Positions 35,153 to 47,332 of a DNA stretch of 61,200 nucleotides are shown piece after piece (position 1 is the stretch's first letter; each line of letters opens with the position of its first letter). The DNA comes from Antrodiella citrinella. Lineage: Eukaryota > Basidiomycota > Agaricomycetes > Polyporales > Steccherinaceae. A model generated the notes under the pieces. That model saw only the letters and a program-made list of their open reading frames with translations. It did no database searches and was not told where the DNA came from. The translations under genes were made by a program, and so were the position numbers. Location: assembly GCA_004802725.1 (NCBI GenBank), contig SGPM01000158.1:1-61200 (forward strand). The letters run 5' to 3'.

Positions 35153-38100
35153 TTACATGACCACCTCTTCCATGACGACCTCGCGATGAGAAATCTTGTC
35201 CTTCTCGGAGGACGTCTCGGAACCGACATCCACGCCCGCCTTCTGTGCAGCGATATCCGAGATCATGGCTGCATTGTCGTCTCCGTCGAACAACCTGTCA
35301 AAGCGTGAATATACACATCAGAGTATCAAGATAGGGAAGAGTGGCTTACGCGGCGGTCTCTTCGAGTGTACGCTGTTGCAGTGAGAGATAAGGTCAATGT
35401 CGATCGGATTGAGGTCATGTTTGGAAGACGTACACCTTTAGTCTCGAGCAAGTACAGCCAGATGAAGACACATTCAAATGCCAACCAGCAGACGTAGACA
35501 AGCTGAAAGACGTGTCAGACACTTGTGATCATATAATGTCGATACAGTAGGTACTCACGTAGTATTTCCAGCCAATGCTGAATGCGAAGTGCAAGCGGTT
35601 AGTGCATTTTCGTGAGATGTTTCAAGAGATACTTACGCTTCAAGCGCGATGGGATTGACGTATCTAGGAAGATATGTTAGAGAAATTTCAGTAGCGGGAA
35701 GTAGCAGCTTACTGGTTGAAGATCAAAGAAAGGGTCAACGCGAAGTTGAACACTGTGAAGCCCTTGGCACGAAGTGCGAAGGGAAGGATCTCAACCGTGT
35801 ATCTGACGTGAATAGATCAGCAAGAGACTTCTCGACAGCATTGATTGTGAGAGTATACTCACGAGACGATCAGGGGTGTGAAGGCGATCTGACAATGGGA
35901 ATATTGGGTCAATCATCGAACCGCTTGGTCAATAACTTGCGAAAATTAGAACTCACATCGTCTGAGAGAATAGGAGAGATATGTCAGCGCAATGTCAAAG
36001 GCTGGAATAATCCCAGATGACTTACAGAAAGCGTAGAAAAGGACTGTTCAAAACACAAACAGAGAGGATGAGCCTTCACGTTCAAGGAAAGCATTAACAC
36101 AGAAACGTACAGATCATAGCGATGAAGGTATGCGCCGCTGCCAAGTCTCCCCGTACCGAGTATAGCGCAAAACATGCAGTTTGGAGCGTCCAGAACACGA
36201 ACATACCTTAGACGTGATGAAATTAGCCGATATTTTCGCACAACTGGTGAGAATTGACACTCACCGATAGTGGACGCGATGAAGAGCGGTCGTCTTCCGA
36301 TCTTGTCACAAAGAAGACCAGCACCGATGGCAATGATGAAGTTGTAAATGTTCAAGAGACCATTCTGAAGCAGGTGACCATTAGCTGCACGGTAAGGTGA
36401 GGTAGAACCGCGTATGTATACACACAATAAGAAGCTGAGTGGTAGGGTCGGTGACTGTGCGAGGGTGGTCAAATTTGACAACTTAGTCACGAGGGTACAA
36501 ATGGGCAACTCACTTCCGATGTCAGTCAGGACCTTGTTCATATCTTCGCGTCAAATCAGTAAGTGAGTTCCGCGCAACATGACCACGCTGCCACTCACAA
36601 TATGAGCTACAACGCAGAAACGTCGTCAGCAATGATCACGACGCACATTCGTAACACAATTCACTCACATTAAATTGTTTCCAGACCATTGCGAGAAGAA
36701 CGCAATGCCAATCATGATCCTGAGACGTTTCCTGTTTCCCTTCGTCTTGATCAAACTCATCCAGCCTACATTCGCAGCGACCTCTCGATCGAACTTGATC
36801 GCAGCCTTGATTTCCTCGAATTCGTATTCCACGAGCGGGTCTTCGGCGTTGCCGTTCGCATGGTAGTATGCGAGAGTTTGCAGGGCTTCGCTNTCCCTAT
36901 TGCGGTTCCGAAAGTAAACTTCAGTTTGAATGCATACGATTGNGGAAGCAGGGCGGAACGTACCGTCCTTTGGAACAGAGCCAACGAGGTGACTCAGGGA
37001 TGAACCAGATCAAGCAAACTTGCAAGACTGAAGGGAGGCCTTGGATGGCAGAAGGGACGCGCCACGACCAGCTTCCAGGGATATTGAACGTTCCGTATGT
37101 CTATCGNGCGATGATCAGATGATGACTTCNCACGCGAAAGAAACCGATCTCACAGTCCAGGCCGCGCTGGCGGATTTNCAGAAGGTNAGCACATGCGCCC
37201 TTGACAGATTGAACCAGTCAGGAGACNTACATAATACTTCCCAGGAACCTATACAGGGAANCGTCGGAGCCAGTTCAGTCAGGGCCCGACGGAGGNTATA
37301 ACACAAAAAGTAACGCACCATAGAGAATTGTAAAGCGAAGTTGAGGGCCCTCGCAGNGTCGGATAAGCAACCTCAGTGATCAGCACAGGGGCAGCAGCAG
37401 CNGAAAACGTGAGGCCAAATCCAATCATGAACCTAAACACAGCAGAAACGGGTGAGTATATTGTATGAATTCGGAGTGCCTGGCTGAAAAAACTTACCGA
37501 GCACCGATGAACATGCCTACGGAATGAGATGCGGTTTGCAGGANCGTAGCGATACACATGATGATTGCGCCCAAGCCAACGGCGAATTTACGACCCATGC
37601 CATCCGAGACGTAGGGAGAGAAAGGGTATGCAGCCAAACAGCCAATGTTCTGCAGAAGATAGCGGTCAAAACTTGTGTCGGTGAACGGAGCGTGTACGCA
37701 CTTGAATGGCGTTGAGAAGACCAAGCTGAGATTTNCCAGGTAAGTCGACAGAGACTATGATCCTCGTGAAAGACATACCATTCCACCCGAAGGATAATTG
37801 AAAGCTGNCTTCCATTGATCCAACGATTGCAAACCATCTGGAAATGAGGTCAANCTTCCGCCTTCCAAGCACTCTGAGTAGTATGACTCACTCATCATAC
37901 TTCCTGTAACACCCAAAGGTCAGAATCTATGTGCAATGAACAAGTCAAAGACTTACCATCGAACCCGTTTGTCGATGAGGTGATCAACCTNTGACGCCAA
38001 CTATCAATNAACATCTTAGAGAACAAAGCCGCGCTACGCACAATAGAACCATCCACGCATTGAGGACCATTATTCGCCTATTCTTGTACCATGGCTTCGA

Positions 38101-38163
38101 TAGATCAATGAGATGCGTATAACCTGCACCACTACCTCCAGCAATAGCAGCAGCACCACCCAT
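35153..38163 (-). CDS. MFS sugar transporter (lactose-permease/hexose-transporter-like)
   Basis: Twelve-helix sugar:H+ symporter of the plasma membrane, spread over many short exons. Landmarks from the N-terminus: MGGAAAIAGGSGAGYTHL, LITSSTNGFDGSMMNGLQSL, LGLLNAIQ and NIGCLAAYPFSPYVSDGMGR (the DxxGR loop). GARFMIGFGLTF follows and then a PESPRW motif near 36980. The cytosolic loop carries LAYYHANGNAEDPLVEYEF, with NRKRLRIMIG, SQWSGNN and DKIGRRPLF (second GRR loop) after it. The C-terminal tail ends HREVVMEEVVM. This is the common basidiomycete lactose-permease-like subfamily; the true sugar is unknown. The first half contains about 18 single N calls, so small frame problems there cannot be excluded, but the exon order is normal. 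Confidence 0.85.
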
Positions 38164-40447
38164 GTCGGATCAAGATCAACGCGGACGAGGGGCAAGCGAG
38201 GAGAGATAGACGACGACAATAAGTCTTCCTTGTGGGGAGNAAAGAAAGGTGTACAGCCAGTCAAACCTCCCGTGGATGGCAAATCCATTTATTCTGCACA
38301 AGGCGCTCGTTCAAACGGAGCAACATCGCGAGAAGTTGCTCGAGGAAGCAGGGTGAGCGCAATCCTCCGGCGTTGAACCGTTCTAGCTATTGATGATACG
38401 AGGGGACCCCTGATAAGAACGGAGCGTGTGGGTTGGGCTGTTTGTATAGAGTGTCGCTTCAGAGAAGAAAGGCGGGGCCGGGAGGTTGGGCAACAGAACA
38501 TCGAAGATGGCGTCGTGGCGCACAGTATTCCCGACATGAAATCATTGACGATACCAACTTCGATCAAGATATCTAACTTGTCCCAACGTTACTCCTATGT
38601 CCACTCCAAAGCCATCAGAATCAATCACCGTTTGACTATCATATATGATTCACTCACTGGTACTACAATGCCCAATCTCTACCAGTGACCAGTAGATCCC
38701 GAGCTTCATCCGTGCATGGGTACGTCTGTGAGTTGATATTGGGAAGGCCACATCCCTGATAGCCACCGTCGTCCGTATGAACGTAATGGACTTTCAGGGA
38801 TAAATTTTCAACAGTGGCCAAAGGCCGATGAAACGAAGGGTTGTCAGTCATTCCGGCCTCTGGACAGATATTCAATCGCAGGGAAGAGTCAATCTCTTGC
38901 TTGAATCCGATGGTGGATTCGCCGTGATAGCCAGGTCTAGTCTGGTGGGTCGAGTTGAAACTGAGCATACGACTTGGGGCGCGACCTCCGGACGTGATGA
39001 GCACGCTATTCACGATGACAGGTGAGCAGATCTTTGATGCCGAAGTTCTCCCTCATCGAGCGACAACCTCCACCAGAGAAGTAATATCTGACGTCAAGTG
39101 GTGAGATTAGCAAAACCGTTCGGCGGTCGAGGTAAGAACCCGCATTGTACCGTACCACATGGACATCTTTAATCTGGGAGCATCATTCGGTCAAGCATGG
39201 CTTTTGCTGTGTGTGGCCGTGTCGAAAAAAGGAAATGGGTTCCTGATCATCGTGGCGATTCCCAAAGGTGGGGACGGAGTGTGCAGGTGAGAGTCGGACC
39301 CAATGACACAGACTCCTTCCTTTACCTGTTACGGCCACCGGCTTAGTAACATAGAGTGGACACTGGAGGTATACCCAATGCTGCACATTTCTACAAGTAT
39401 AGTGATTAAGGTCAAGAGCTTGAGTAAGAAGCGCAAGCTCACATTACTTTCAGCAACATGGCGCTGGATCATCCATTCCGAGTCGCCACACTGGCATTTG
39501 AGCTGTGGACGTGGTCAAGGCATCGAGCCAAGGTAACGGCGCGATACCTGTCGGTATGGTATCTTGAAGGAAAAGAGTTTGTTCATGAAATGTCCAGTGA
39601 CGTGAAAGACCATAAAGCATAGAAGCTGTATAGAACTTGAAGCGACGTCTCTCACGACACAACTTGAATGGTTCAAGGAACCTCAACTTGAAGAGCTTCA
39701 GTTAACAATGATCAAATGAGGCGCACAGAGAAAACTCACGAATGCTTCAACTCGGACCCGCCGATGACTTCGTCTTTGCCAAGTCTACCGACTCAGGATA
39801 CCACTGCCACCGGAATCGTGCCAGTGTGGTAGTGCCGCCAGCGTTTGGCCAGACTCACGACCTTCTTGCATCGTATGTAGTGCCGAGGAGATTGTACGCA
39901 CATATAGATACATACAGTGATGGCTGTATCACAAATGACGCCGATACCGACGTGGAAAATCAAAGAACTCAGAGAGGCAGGCCAAGTACTGTACTTACTG
40001 TACTTTAGTACACTGTCAACCAGGCAGTGATTCGCCGGCCCGCACTTCCCGATGCGGGAAAACGTCGTTGCTAACTATCGATATTCTGCTCGTACGTGTT
40101 GCTTGTTCTCTTTCAAGCTATGTCGCTCCGACGAGCATTGCCGCTGCTCAATTATTTGCGTCGTTACCATTCCGTATCACGGGGGTCAACATTTACTGTA
40201 CTTACACGTCAGGTAAACAACTCAACGGGGCAAAGACAACTCCGGAAAAGCAAAGAGGATTCGAAGCACTGGTGTAATGGTACAGCTGTGGTTCTGGATG
40301 TAAGCATCAATGAATAGTAGTTTTTGTGATAGAAAGTGCAAATACAAATACAGAAAACTATGCTACAGGGAAGGAAGATTATGATTGCCAGGAATAATGA
40401 AGACAAAAGCGGACAAGGATATGACTCGCAGACATCACATGGATATA
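38164..40447. other. Intergenic region, possible F-box/LRR-like remnant on the minus strand
   Basis: About 2.3 kb. Minus-strand frames at 38663-39013 and 39450-39686 contain segments such as SSLRLNICPEAG and ATVENLSLKVHYV. Their Leu spacing recalls basidiomycete F-box/LRR proteins. Frames do not join and no F-box motif is visible. Nothing else recognised. Confidence 0.3.
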
Positions 40448-41390
40448 TCACATTATCAAAGGTCTTCCACCGATGGCCTTGAAGATCGCACTCTTCATCA
40501 TGGTTGTACGTGCTTCAACACTTATACCAGCTGGAGCGACGAAGGCGATCCCATGGTAGAACTTGTAGTAATAGCGTGCTTGCCTCTCATTAAGAACTTC
40601 GACAGATTGGTGGTTGATAAGCACGGGTTGATTTCCCTAGGAGATTGTCAGCTCTAAACCGCACCCCGGGAAAGCAGCGCTGAGGCTTACCAATGGCATT
40701 TCTCCTTTCTCATTGGGCACAATCATATAGTTCACGAGTTCGCCAATGTTTCGTTGCAAATTAGATGCCTATGGCCCAGTGGCGTAAGCGAAGAGTAAGG
40801 CGATACAAGAAGATTTGATCGCACCCGAGCAACAGCTACACGGACACCGCACACATGTCCATCCACATTGGCGATGCTGGTCGTCAAACGTTCTTCCGAT
40901 GCTTCGATCTTCTCGTTGAGGCGGTCTTCGACCGCGGCCAATCGTGCGATCACGCGGACTTCGGACTCGTCGATTTTGTCCGTCACCTTCTTCAGGTCAT
41001 CGGTCCAGGTGACTTTCAATTCCTCTTTGAAAGTCTCGAGCATAGTCCTGAGCAGATCAGCATCTGCGTGTTCTAGTATCACATGCACATGAGAATTGCA
41101 TATCAGTCTTATAGACGACGTGACTCACGTCTAGGTGCCACTGTGTCCAATACATCGCGTTGATAAGCCGTTGCCTTCAACACGTCCCCAGCGGTCCCAA
41201 CGCCAGCGGCTAAGACCACATAGCGTTAATAAATACATACGGTCAGATCTCGTCACAAGTCGTACTGACCAGTTGCATCATACACCCCGCGAGCTATTGT
41301 GAGAGCGACCATATGATCCTTCGCAGACGGCGGGTCACTCAGCGCAGGATAGGTGACGTTTGGAATCACTGGTTGCTGAAAGTTGACCAT
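40448..41390 (-). CDS. Coiled-coil protein with Mug135-like C-terminal region (family member 1)
   Basis: Five exons give one open protein of about 240 residues. After a variable N-terminus (MVNFQQPVIPNVTYPALSDP, then VALTIARGVYDAT) a helical coiled-coil region runs from LRTMLETFKEELKVTW to ERLTTSIANVDGHV. The C-terminal block reads VRVAVARASNLQRN, YMIVPNEKGEMPLG, PVLINHQSVEVLNERQARYY and YKFYHGI, ending FKAIGGRPLIM. The VPNxxGxxP and (R)YYxxFY pattern recalls the Mug135-like C-terminal domain (PF08593). That link is from memory. Three relatives lie within 14 kb. No signal peptide or membrane helix, so probably intracellular. Function unknown. Confidence 0.7.
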
Positions 41391-44170
41391 TGTGAAGAGC
41401 TGAATCAGTATGAAGTGAGGAGGAAAATGTGAGTGTGAGATGGAGGAGAGACTCGGAAGTGCTCACGGCCTTTAAGTAAAGACAGTTCGACGCTCTGGTT
41501 GAGGTTGATATTGGGTCGATAATATTGCATAGGCGCGTTGTTGCTGCTTGTTTGGTACAGCGCTATATTTCTCCGCCGTGATGAAATTTCGAATTGTTGT
41601 TCTCTCGTGTTGTTGTTGTTCAAAGAGCTCAGCACTCTCAGTCATATACGGCATGCGTCGCCACACAACTACTTTGTGTCCCCAAGGAGAAAAATATTGC
41701 AGGCTCGGAAACAAGTGCCTTGCCCCGCTGGCGACTCCAATTCGGAATAACGTTCACGACGCCGAAATGGTCATAGTCTCAACTGCTTATAGGCTCCCCT
41801 AGTCAACTGGTATATATAAGGGGAAGAAAGGTTTAAGCTTTAAGCCCCATCATAACAGCCAACATACAATCGACCCCTTATGAGAATAAGGCTCCTAAAT
41901 CCTCTTCGCGTCGTCGGCTGAGACTACTAGTCTTCACCTTCCCGGAGAAGAACAGTGCGTTTTCGATTACGGATGGTAGGGACGCCACTATCGAGCAAAT
42001 ATAGCGACGAGTTTTTTAGTCGGACTCCGTAACATGATCCCGTATGGGCAAACCAGAGACACGACACGACGTGTATGGGTTGCGACGCGCCTTAGCCATC
42101 CAAATTGTTGGCTCTCTCTGTCAGTACAGCGACTTCCCTGAATTTCACTTTCGTACCGTCACTTTTCAGCCCATCTCCGACTGCGAATGTTGTATTCCGC
42201 TTGGCCTTCCCAAAAGAGTGTGATCAAGTTCTCCGCCGACAGAAAATCTTAGAGAGTGAAGCCTTGATCATCTCGGAAATGATGTCTGAGCTGCATCGTT
42301 CTGATGGTTCTTTTCCGTGACATAGATATACGTACAAGGTCGTTCACAATTGTCAACCCTCGCGCTTCCAAGCCTTGCCTATGGTAGCTATGATCATTGA
42401 CAATTGTGAACTCGGGCATTCACAGTCCGCCGGAAGTAATCATCGATAGCGACGCTGTATAATTACGTGGGTTCATTTGTTTCAAGATTGGAGTAGCCTT
42501 GTACTTACTGCTTGTATCGTGCAGTGTGGCGGTCCTCGCGTGGTCCGGTGCTCTAGGAGATGTGCGGAATCACAGGGAGTACGCGGTGACTGAAGGGAGT
42601 TTAATCACAATATGAAGAGCTGTCCATAGCCTAATGACACCTGTAAGTTGCAACAAACTGCAAGGTCAATCAACAGCGACCACTGACTCACCAGTGCGGC
42701 AACTTATGGGCGCGTTATTGTGTCGTGTTTGTCTCTATTTAGGCACGAGTCAGCTCAGAGTGTCTGACTGTCTCCGTTAGTCGCAATTGTTGTTGTACAC
42801 GTCTGACACTGTTGTTTTGTTTTATCAAGTATGATCTCGGGAGAAATATATACATACAGATCCACACGCTTATAGAAGCTCATAGATGGGTATCGATAAG
42901 TGTCTGTGAGAAACAACGATTGTGCTCAGCTGACCTTGATAACGTCGTTCTAACTTAACAGTTCTACATCTACCATCGGATACGTAGCACTCTGTATTGT
43001 CTTCAACCGAGGCCGGATACCGGCACAAGTAATCTCTGAAGAACGACGCTCAGGAACACACATGTCATTGTCAGTCTCAGAATATCGATTGTGGAAGAAA
43101 TGAATGGATGACAAGGCGGGCTATGAAATAAAAGGGCAATTTAGTTGTACATGCGAAGTATGGTATCGTCTGTCGGTTCGATGCAGCAGAGGCAGGAGAG
43201 CGTTCGTTGCAAAGTCCGCGCGTTGCATTGATCGTTGTGTCTTCCATTCGCTCTACAGAACACAATATCACAGACGATTACTGCGACGCCGACGTTCAAC
43301 TTTTATGTATTTACCTTGAAATTCTTAGCGGCAGCCTTGATAATAGGATCGTCGACGCCGACATCCATCAATTCGGCGGCACGCCTTTCAGTATCGTCGT
43401 GTTGTCAGTCAGACGTTGGTCAGACGTCTTAACCCGAGTGGCAAAAAAAAGGTAGTCGGGCAGCCCGGACTCATTAGCGCTCATTCTTGGTATGATTGTG
43501 TCGGCACTGCATGCATCCCTTCGTGACCGCTGAGCCAGACGGCCCAGTCAACGCATCACTTTTAGTGAGTACCACAGAAGATCAAAACAACTCGGAGTCG
43601 GACAACAGAAGACGGACTTCCGACTGACATGAGGTCCCGATGCCCAGGCTGTTGTCAACGTCGATGAATGGTTTCCTGGCGGTACACTCTGTCAACGAAC
43701 ATAGTAATAACCCAATGTTTGACGGCCCATACCAATGGCAGTGACTGAGGACAGTGGTCTGGGGTTAAGGCCAAGGTTGTGCTGTGCAGCGGCAAAAGAG
43801 GCGCGGTAATTTCACACCCGATCGTCCTCGCCGAGATCCCGGTTTATCCGGAATTCTTGCATTGCGAGCTGCGTTCTCCCATTGCCGCCGTCGCCCTCTC
43901 TCTTTTTAAGACGAAACCCGACTCTACGAGAGGTGCTTTGTTAGATCATGTTGTCGTCGTGAACAAATCAAATCTCTGTCTTCCCAGCGTTGCTCGCACA
44001 GGAACCGTCAACACGGATCAGGTCGCAGACTCTCAGCGCCATAACACCCTCGGCAACCACTAGCAGCAACTGACAAGTCTACAAAGTTCCCGCGACCTAC
44101 AATCCTCCAGAGAGGCTTGCGACCTCTCACCATCACTGTAAGACGAACTTCCCCTCCCCGTCGTGCACAC
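41391..44170. other. Long intergenic region, one short dyad
   Basis: About 2.8 kb without a recognised gene. Short frames occur around 41.5-41.8 kb, 42.1 kb, 43.1-43.5 kb and 43.8-44.1 kb, none with a known domain. It contains the inverted repeat at 42343-42410. Confidence 0.45.
42343..42410. repeat. Perfect 14-bp inverted repeat
   Basis: TTCACAATTGTCAA at 42343-42356 is repeated inverted as TTGACAATTGTGAA at 42397-42410, with a 40-nt spacer. It could fold as a stem-loop or be a dyad binding site. No adjacent gene explains it. Confidence 0.7.
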
Positions 44171-46156
44171 ATGCCCGGACGTCCGTTGCTGCCTCTGGAG
44201 ATTGGTCTCTTGCTCTTATCAATCACCTCCCACCTAGTCGATAGCGCCTTCGGTCAGATTACGGTACGTCGCCAATCCTTCGTCTGCATGAGGCCTTGCT
44301 TCTGATGTTGCTGTCGGTATTGCGTTCGCTGGGTTACAGCAGAGGTTGCAGAACGAGAATGCTTCATGTGCAGGAACCTTAGCTCCGGTGAGTACACTTG
44401 CATCTCTTCACTTGACATCAGAATTGATATGTCGTGCGTAGCTCAATGCGAAGAATGGTGACTCTCCCTGTGCCATATACAATTCACTGCAGACACCATG
44501 CAGCTCAAGTCAGTATATCCTCACGAATAAGATAGTAAACATTTCCCACATCCGTTTGGTGTGATCGAAACGAAGTTCGATCATGGCTCCTCGCTTACAG
44601 AGGCCTCTCATTCACCTTGATCATATTCGTTTGCTAACGATCCTTGCAGGCAACCCCATTGGATATCCCGCTACTGCATGCACATGGTTGGTGTTTCTTC
44701 CAAATTCTACGCGAAAGTTTACGCTGACAGTCGCTCTGCGTACCAGTAATAACGTCGCGTACAATCTCGCCAGCGCATGTACGTTATGCGGGAACAATCC
44801 TGTCTCGAGCTGGAGCTCATGGGCTCAGGACAACGACTGCGAGGGGAATATAATTCCCTCAAAACCCATGTATCCGCTCCCCTCCGAAGGGAACATACCC
44901 AAATGGGCTTCCAAAACTTTAGCTTCTCCTGACGCGACGTTCGACGTGACCGCTGCAATACAATGTCAGTGTATTCCGAATGTCTCATCTGCCGGGCTGA
45001 CTGACGCGCTCGATAGCGACGAAACCTGGATGGACCCCCATACAAATCGCTTTGCCTGTCATAACTGCTGTTGCGGTGCTCCTCTTAGCCGCTCTGGCAT
45101 TCTGGTGCTGGCGACGTTCCAAACAACCCCATACCAAGAGCAACCGCGTCCGATATTGGCAAGACGCACATCTGCAAGGCCCGCGCCGGTTTTTCGGGCT
45201 CTTCCCTGATATCCTGCAGGTCCGCAAACAGACTGTCGACACACTCTGGGAAATCGATGATAGCGCTCGGGCCAGAGACGAAGTGTTCAGCCCGCCAAGG
45301 GACATATCCCCGACGCACATATGCGACCGTCCCCCGGAGGACGTCCTCTCCCACTCTCGCATGTCATCATCTTCCTCGCTCTTACCAACGACAAGCCGTC
45401 CTCCAAGTTCCTCGCATTCCTACCACAGCACATCCGCATTCTCCAACTTCCTCTCCAGACTGACATGGTCTTCCCCCACCAACACTGCCAAGGCGAGATA
45501 CAAGACAGGTGTTGCGAAGGCGCCAGAGTACAAACGCGTGAACGTGATGCCGGATAAAACCAATGGTCGGTTCAAGATTGACAACGAAGAGGGTGGCGCG
45601 GAAGAGAGTGGGTTAGCCAGGGGTCCATTGTTGATCTCACGGATGCTCAGCCCGGGTGGCAAGAGGGTGTCGAGTGGGAATCGTGCGTCTACACTGCCCA
45701 GTGTGTTGGATATCAGCATGGGCAACACAGGGGATGCGTCGTCAGATCGCGCTACGACGAGTGGGGAGAATGGGACGGCGAACCGTGGTAGATTTGGGGT
45801 GAGACCAGCACAGTCGACGTTGTATGGCACAGCAGAGGAGGATGAGAGCGCGCAGTTCATGAGGCCGCCGAGATCCGACTTCACCTTGGGCACGACAGAT
45901 CTCATCACACCTATAAGTGGCGGGTTCACGGATAATGAACCGGGTTCAAGGAGACCGCCGTCACCTACGTTGTCTGTCAGTATTGATTTTCCAGGTTTGC
46001 GCAAGTCCTTCACTGACGTTATTATTCCAGGCTCGCGCTGATTCTGAGGTCCTTCCTCCCTCTCCGGCGGCTGTCCAGTTCTCCAGTCCTATTCGTCCGT
46101 CTCGCTCAGCACCACATCTACCTGATTCCCCTCTCGGAAAACCACATAGAGGATAG
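44171..46156 (+). CDS. Single-pass membrane protein with Cys-containing ectodomain
   Basis: Type I membrane protein of a layout common in basidiomycetes. A signal peptide (LEIGLLLLSITSHLVDSAFG) is followed by an ectodomain with repeated Cys and Trp (VAYNLASACTLCGNNPVSSW, then SWAQDNDCEG and FDVTAAIQ). After an intron comes one membrane helix (ALPVITAVAVLLLAALAFWC) with a stop-transfer WRRSK. The long cytosolic tail is Ser/Pro/Thr rich with RYWQDAHLQGPRRFF near the membrane. The last intron was placed at GTCAGT...CCAG (about 45976-46030), so the protein ends SAPHLPDSPLGKPHRG. Exon joins near 44400-44650 are less certain. The ectodomain pattern (Cys pair, WSxW, PxGxxPxWA) recurs in uncharacterised agaricomycete proteins. 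A sensing or wall-contact role is only inference. Confidence 0.7.
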
Positions 46157-47332
46157 CATGCCACCATGAACATCTCTTATTCACATCATTTTCTTTGTCT
46201 TACGACATACGGACCCTTGTGTAAGGCACGACTGCGCTTGCTTGTTTTAACGGCGTTGTACTGTAATGACGGATCTACGTCTGTTTAAGACATTTGTTGC
46301 TTATAATTTCCTGTTTCTACTAGTTACCGCTGATGCTCACCCCTACCCCTTTGTTTCACGTAGTTCGACGTGTGTAATTTACGACTATTTCACATGGACA
46401 ATGGATGTACTTGCTGGAATCATGATGTTTGTATGGTATGATCAAGCGCACGTTTGGTACACAGGGGTATCAGTGTGCACACTGGCATGTTAGAAGTTGC
46501 TGTGTTACAGCTGGTTGCAAAAAACGATATGCGAGTCGACGTTGGGAAATTTAGAGATCCGACAAGCTAGCCGAGCCCGCCCCGACCTCCCGACCTGTTC
46601 ATTGGTGGCGCAGCGCACTACCAGAGGCTGGAATAGGTCTGGCATCATCTGCCGGACCCGCTCCATTTCATTTTCCGAACCGTTGTGGGACTAGTGACTC
46701 GCACATCGTTTTGCAACCAGCTGTATAGTCCAGCCAGATCCGCCTGCGACTGGCTCAGACATTCCATTTCCAAGCATATCATTGACGTCCAAGATCTACT
46801 GAATACAATACTGGTGAGTCAGATTTAGCTACATTTACCCAGGCTCTAGGAATTGACACAAAAGCAAGACAATAACATCGACAACACCGTTCCTTTCTTT
46901 TTCACGCTCTGACCTCCCGACACCTCAGAGCATCCAATACTGCAACTCCAGTTGCAGATAATAAGAGTGATACCCGATTGAGCTAGAACCTCCGACCGAA
47001 CACAACTGTTGTTTTCGTGCGCGCTTAGCGCTTACGCTGGGCCCCCTTGGCCATCTTTCTCCCAAGTCAGAACTTTACGACAAAACAAGGCATTATTGAC
47101 ACGACAATCAAGAAGAAGAAACGCAGGCTTTTCTTGGGCAGATGGCGAAAGAATAAGACCAGCACTACAACAGACGCCAGCCAAGCATGAACAAATATAA
47201 GGCTACAACGCGCCCACAGGTGCAACATTATGTTGAATCCGTCTTATAAGGCCACCACATACTTCTGCTCTCCCATCATTCGCAAACCACCCATCCTCCC
47301 CTCGGTCTGCCTACTCGTATATCTCATCAAAT
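46157..47332. other. Intergenic region containing a MITE
   Basis: About 1.2 kb with no supported gene. The MITE (46508-46723) is listed separately. The remaining frames are short. Confidence 0.5.
46508..46723. mobile_element. 216-bp MITE with TA target-site duplication
   Basis: Terminal inverted repeats of about 28 bp: the left end begins CAGCTGGTTGCAAAA and runs to GCGAGTC, and the right end is its near-perfect reverse complement (GACTCGCACATCG to CAACCAGCTG). The copies differ by an A-run length and one base. TA dinucleotides flank both ends (46506-46507 and 46724-46725), as for Tc1/mariner-type elements. The inside has no transposase coding capacity. It lies between the membrane-protein gene and coiled-coil family member 2. 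Confidence 0.8.

Noticed and set aside
39990..40015. ACTGTACTT direct repeats
   Set aside because: Two short copies; chance or minor microduplication, no function inferred.
45420..46013. 197-codon minus-strand frame
   Set aside because: Antisense to the Ser/Pro-rich tail of the membrane-protein gene.
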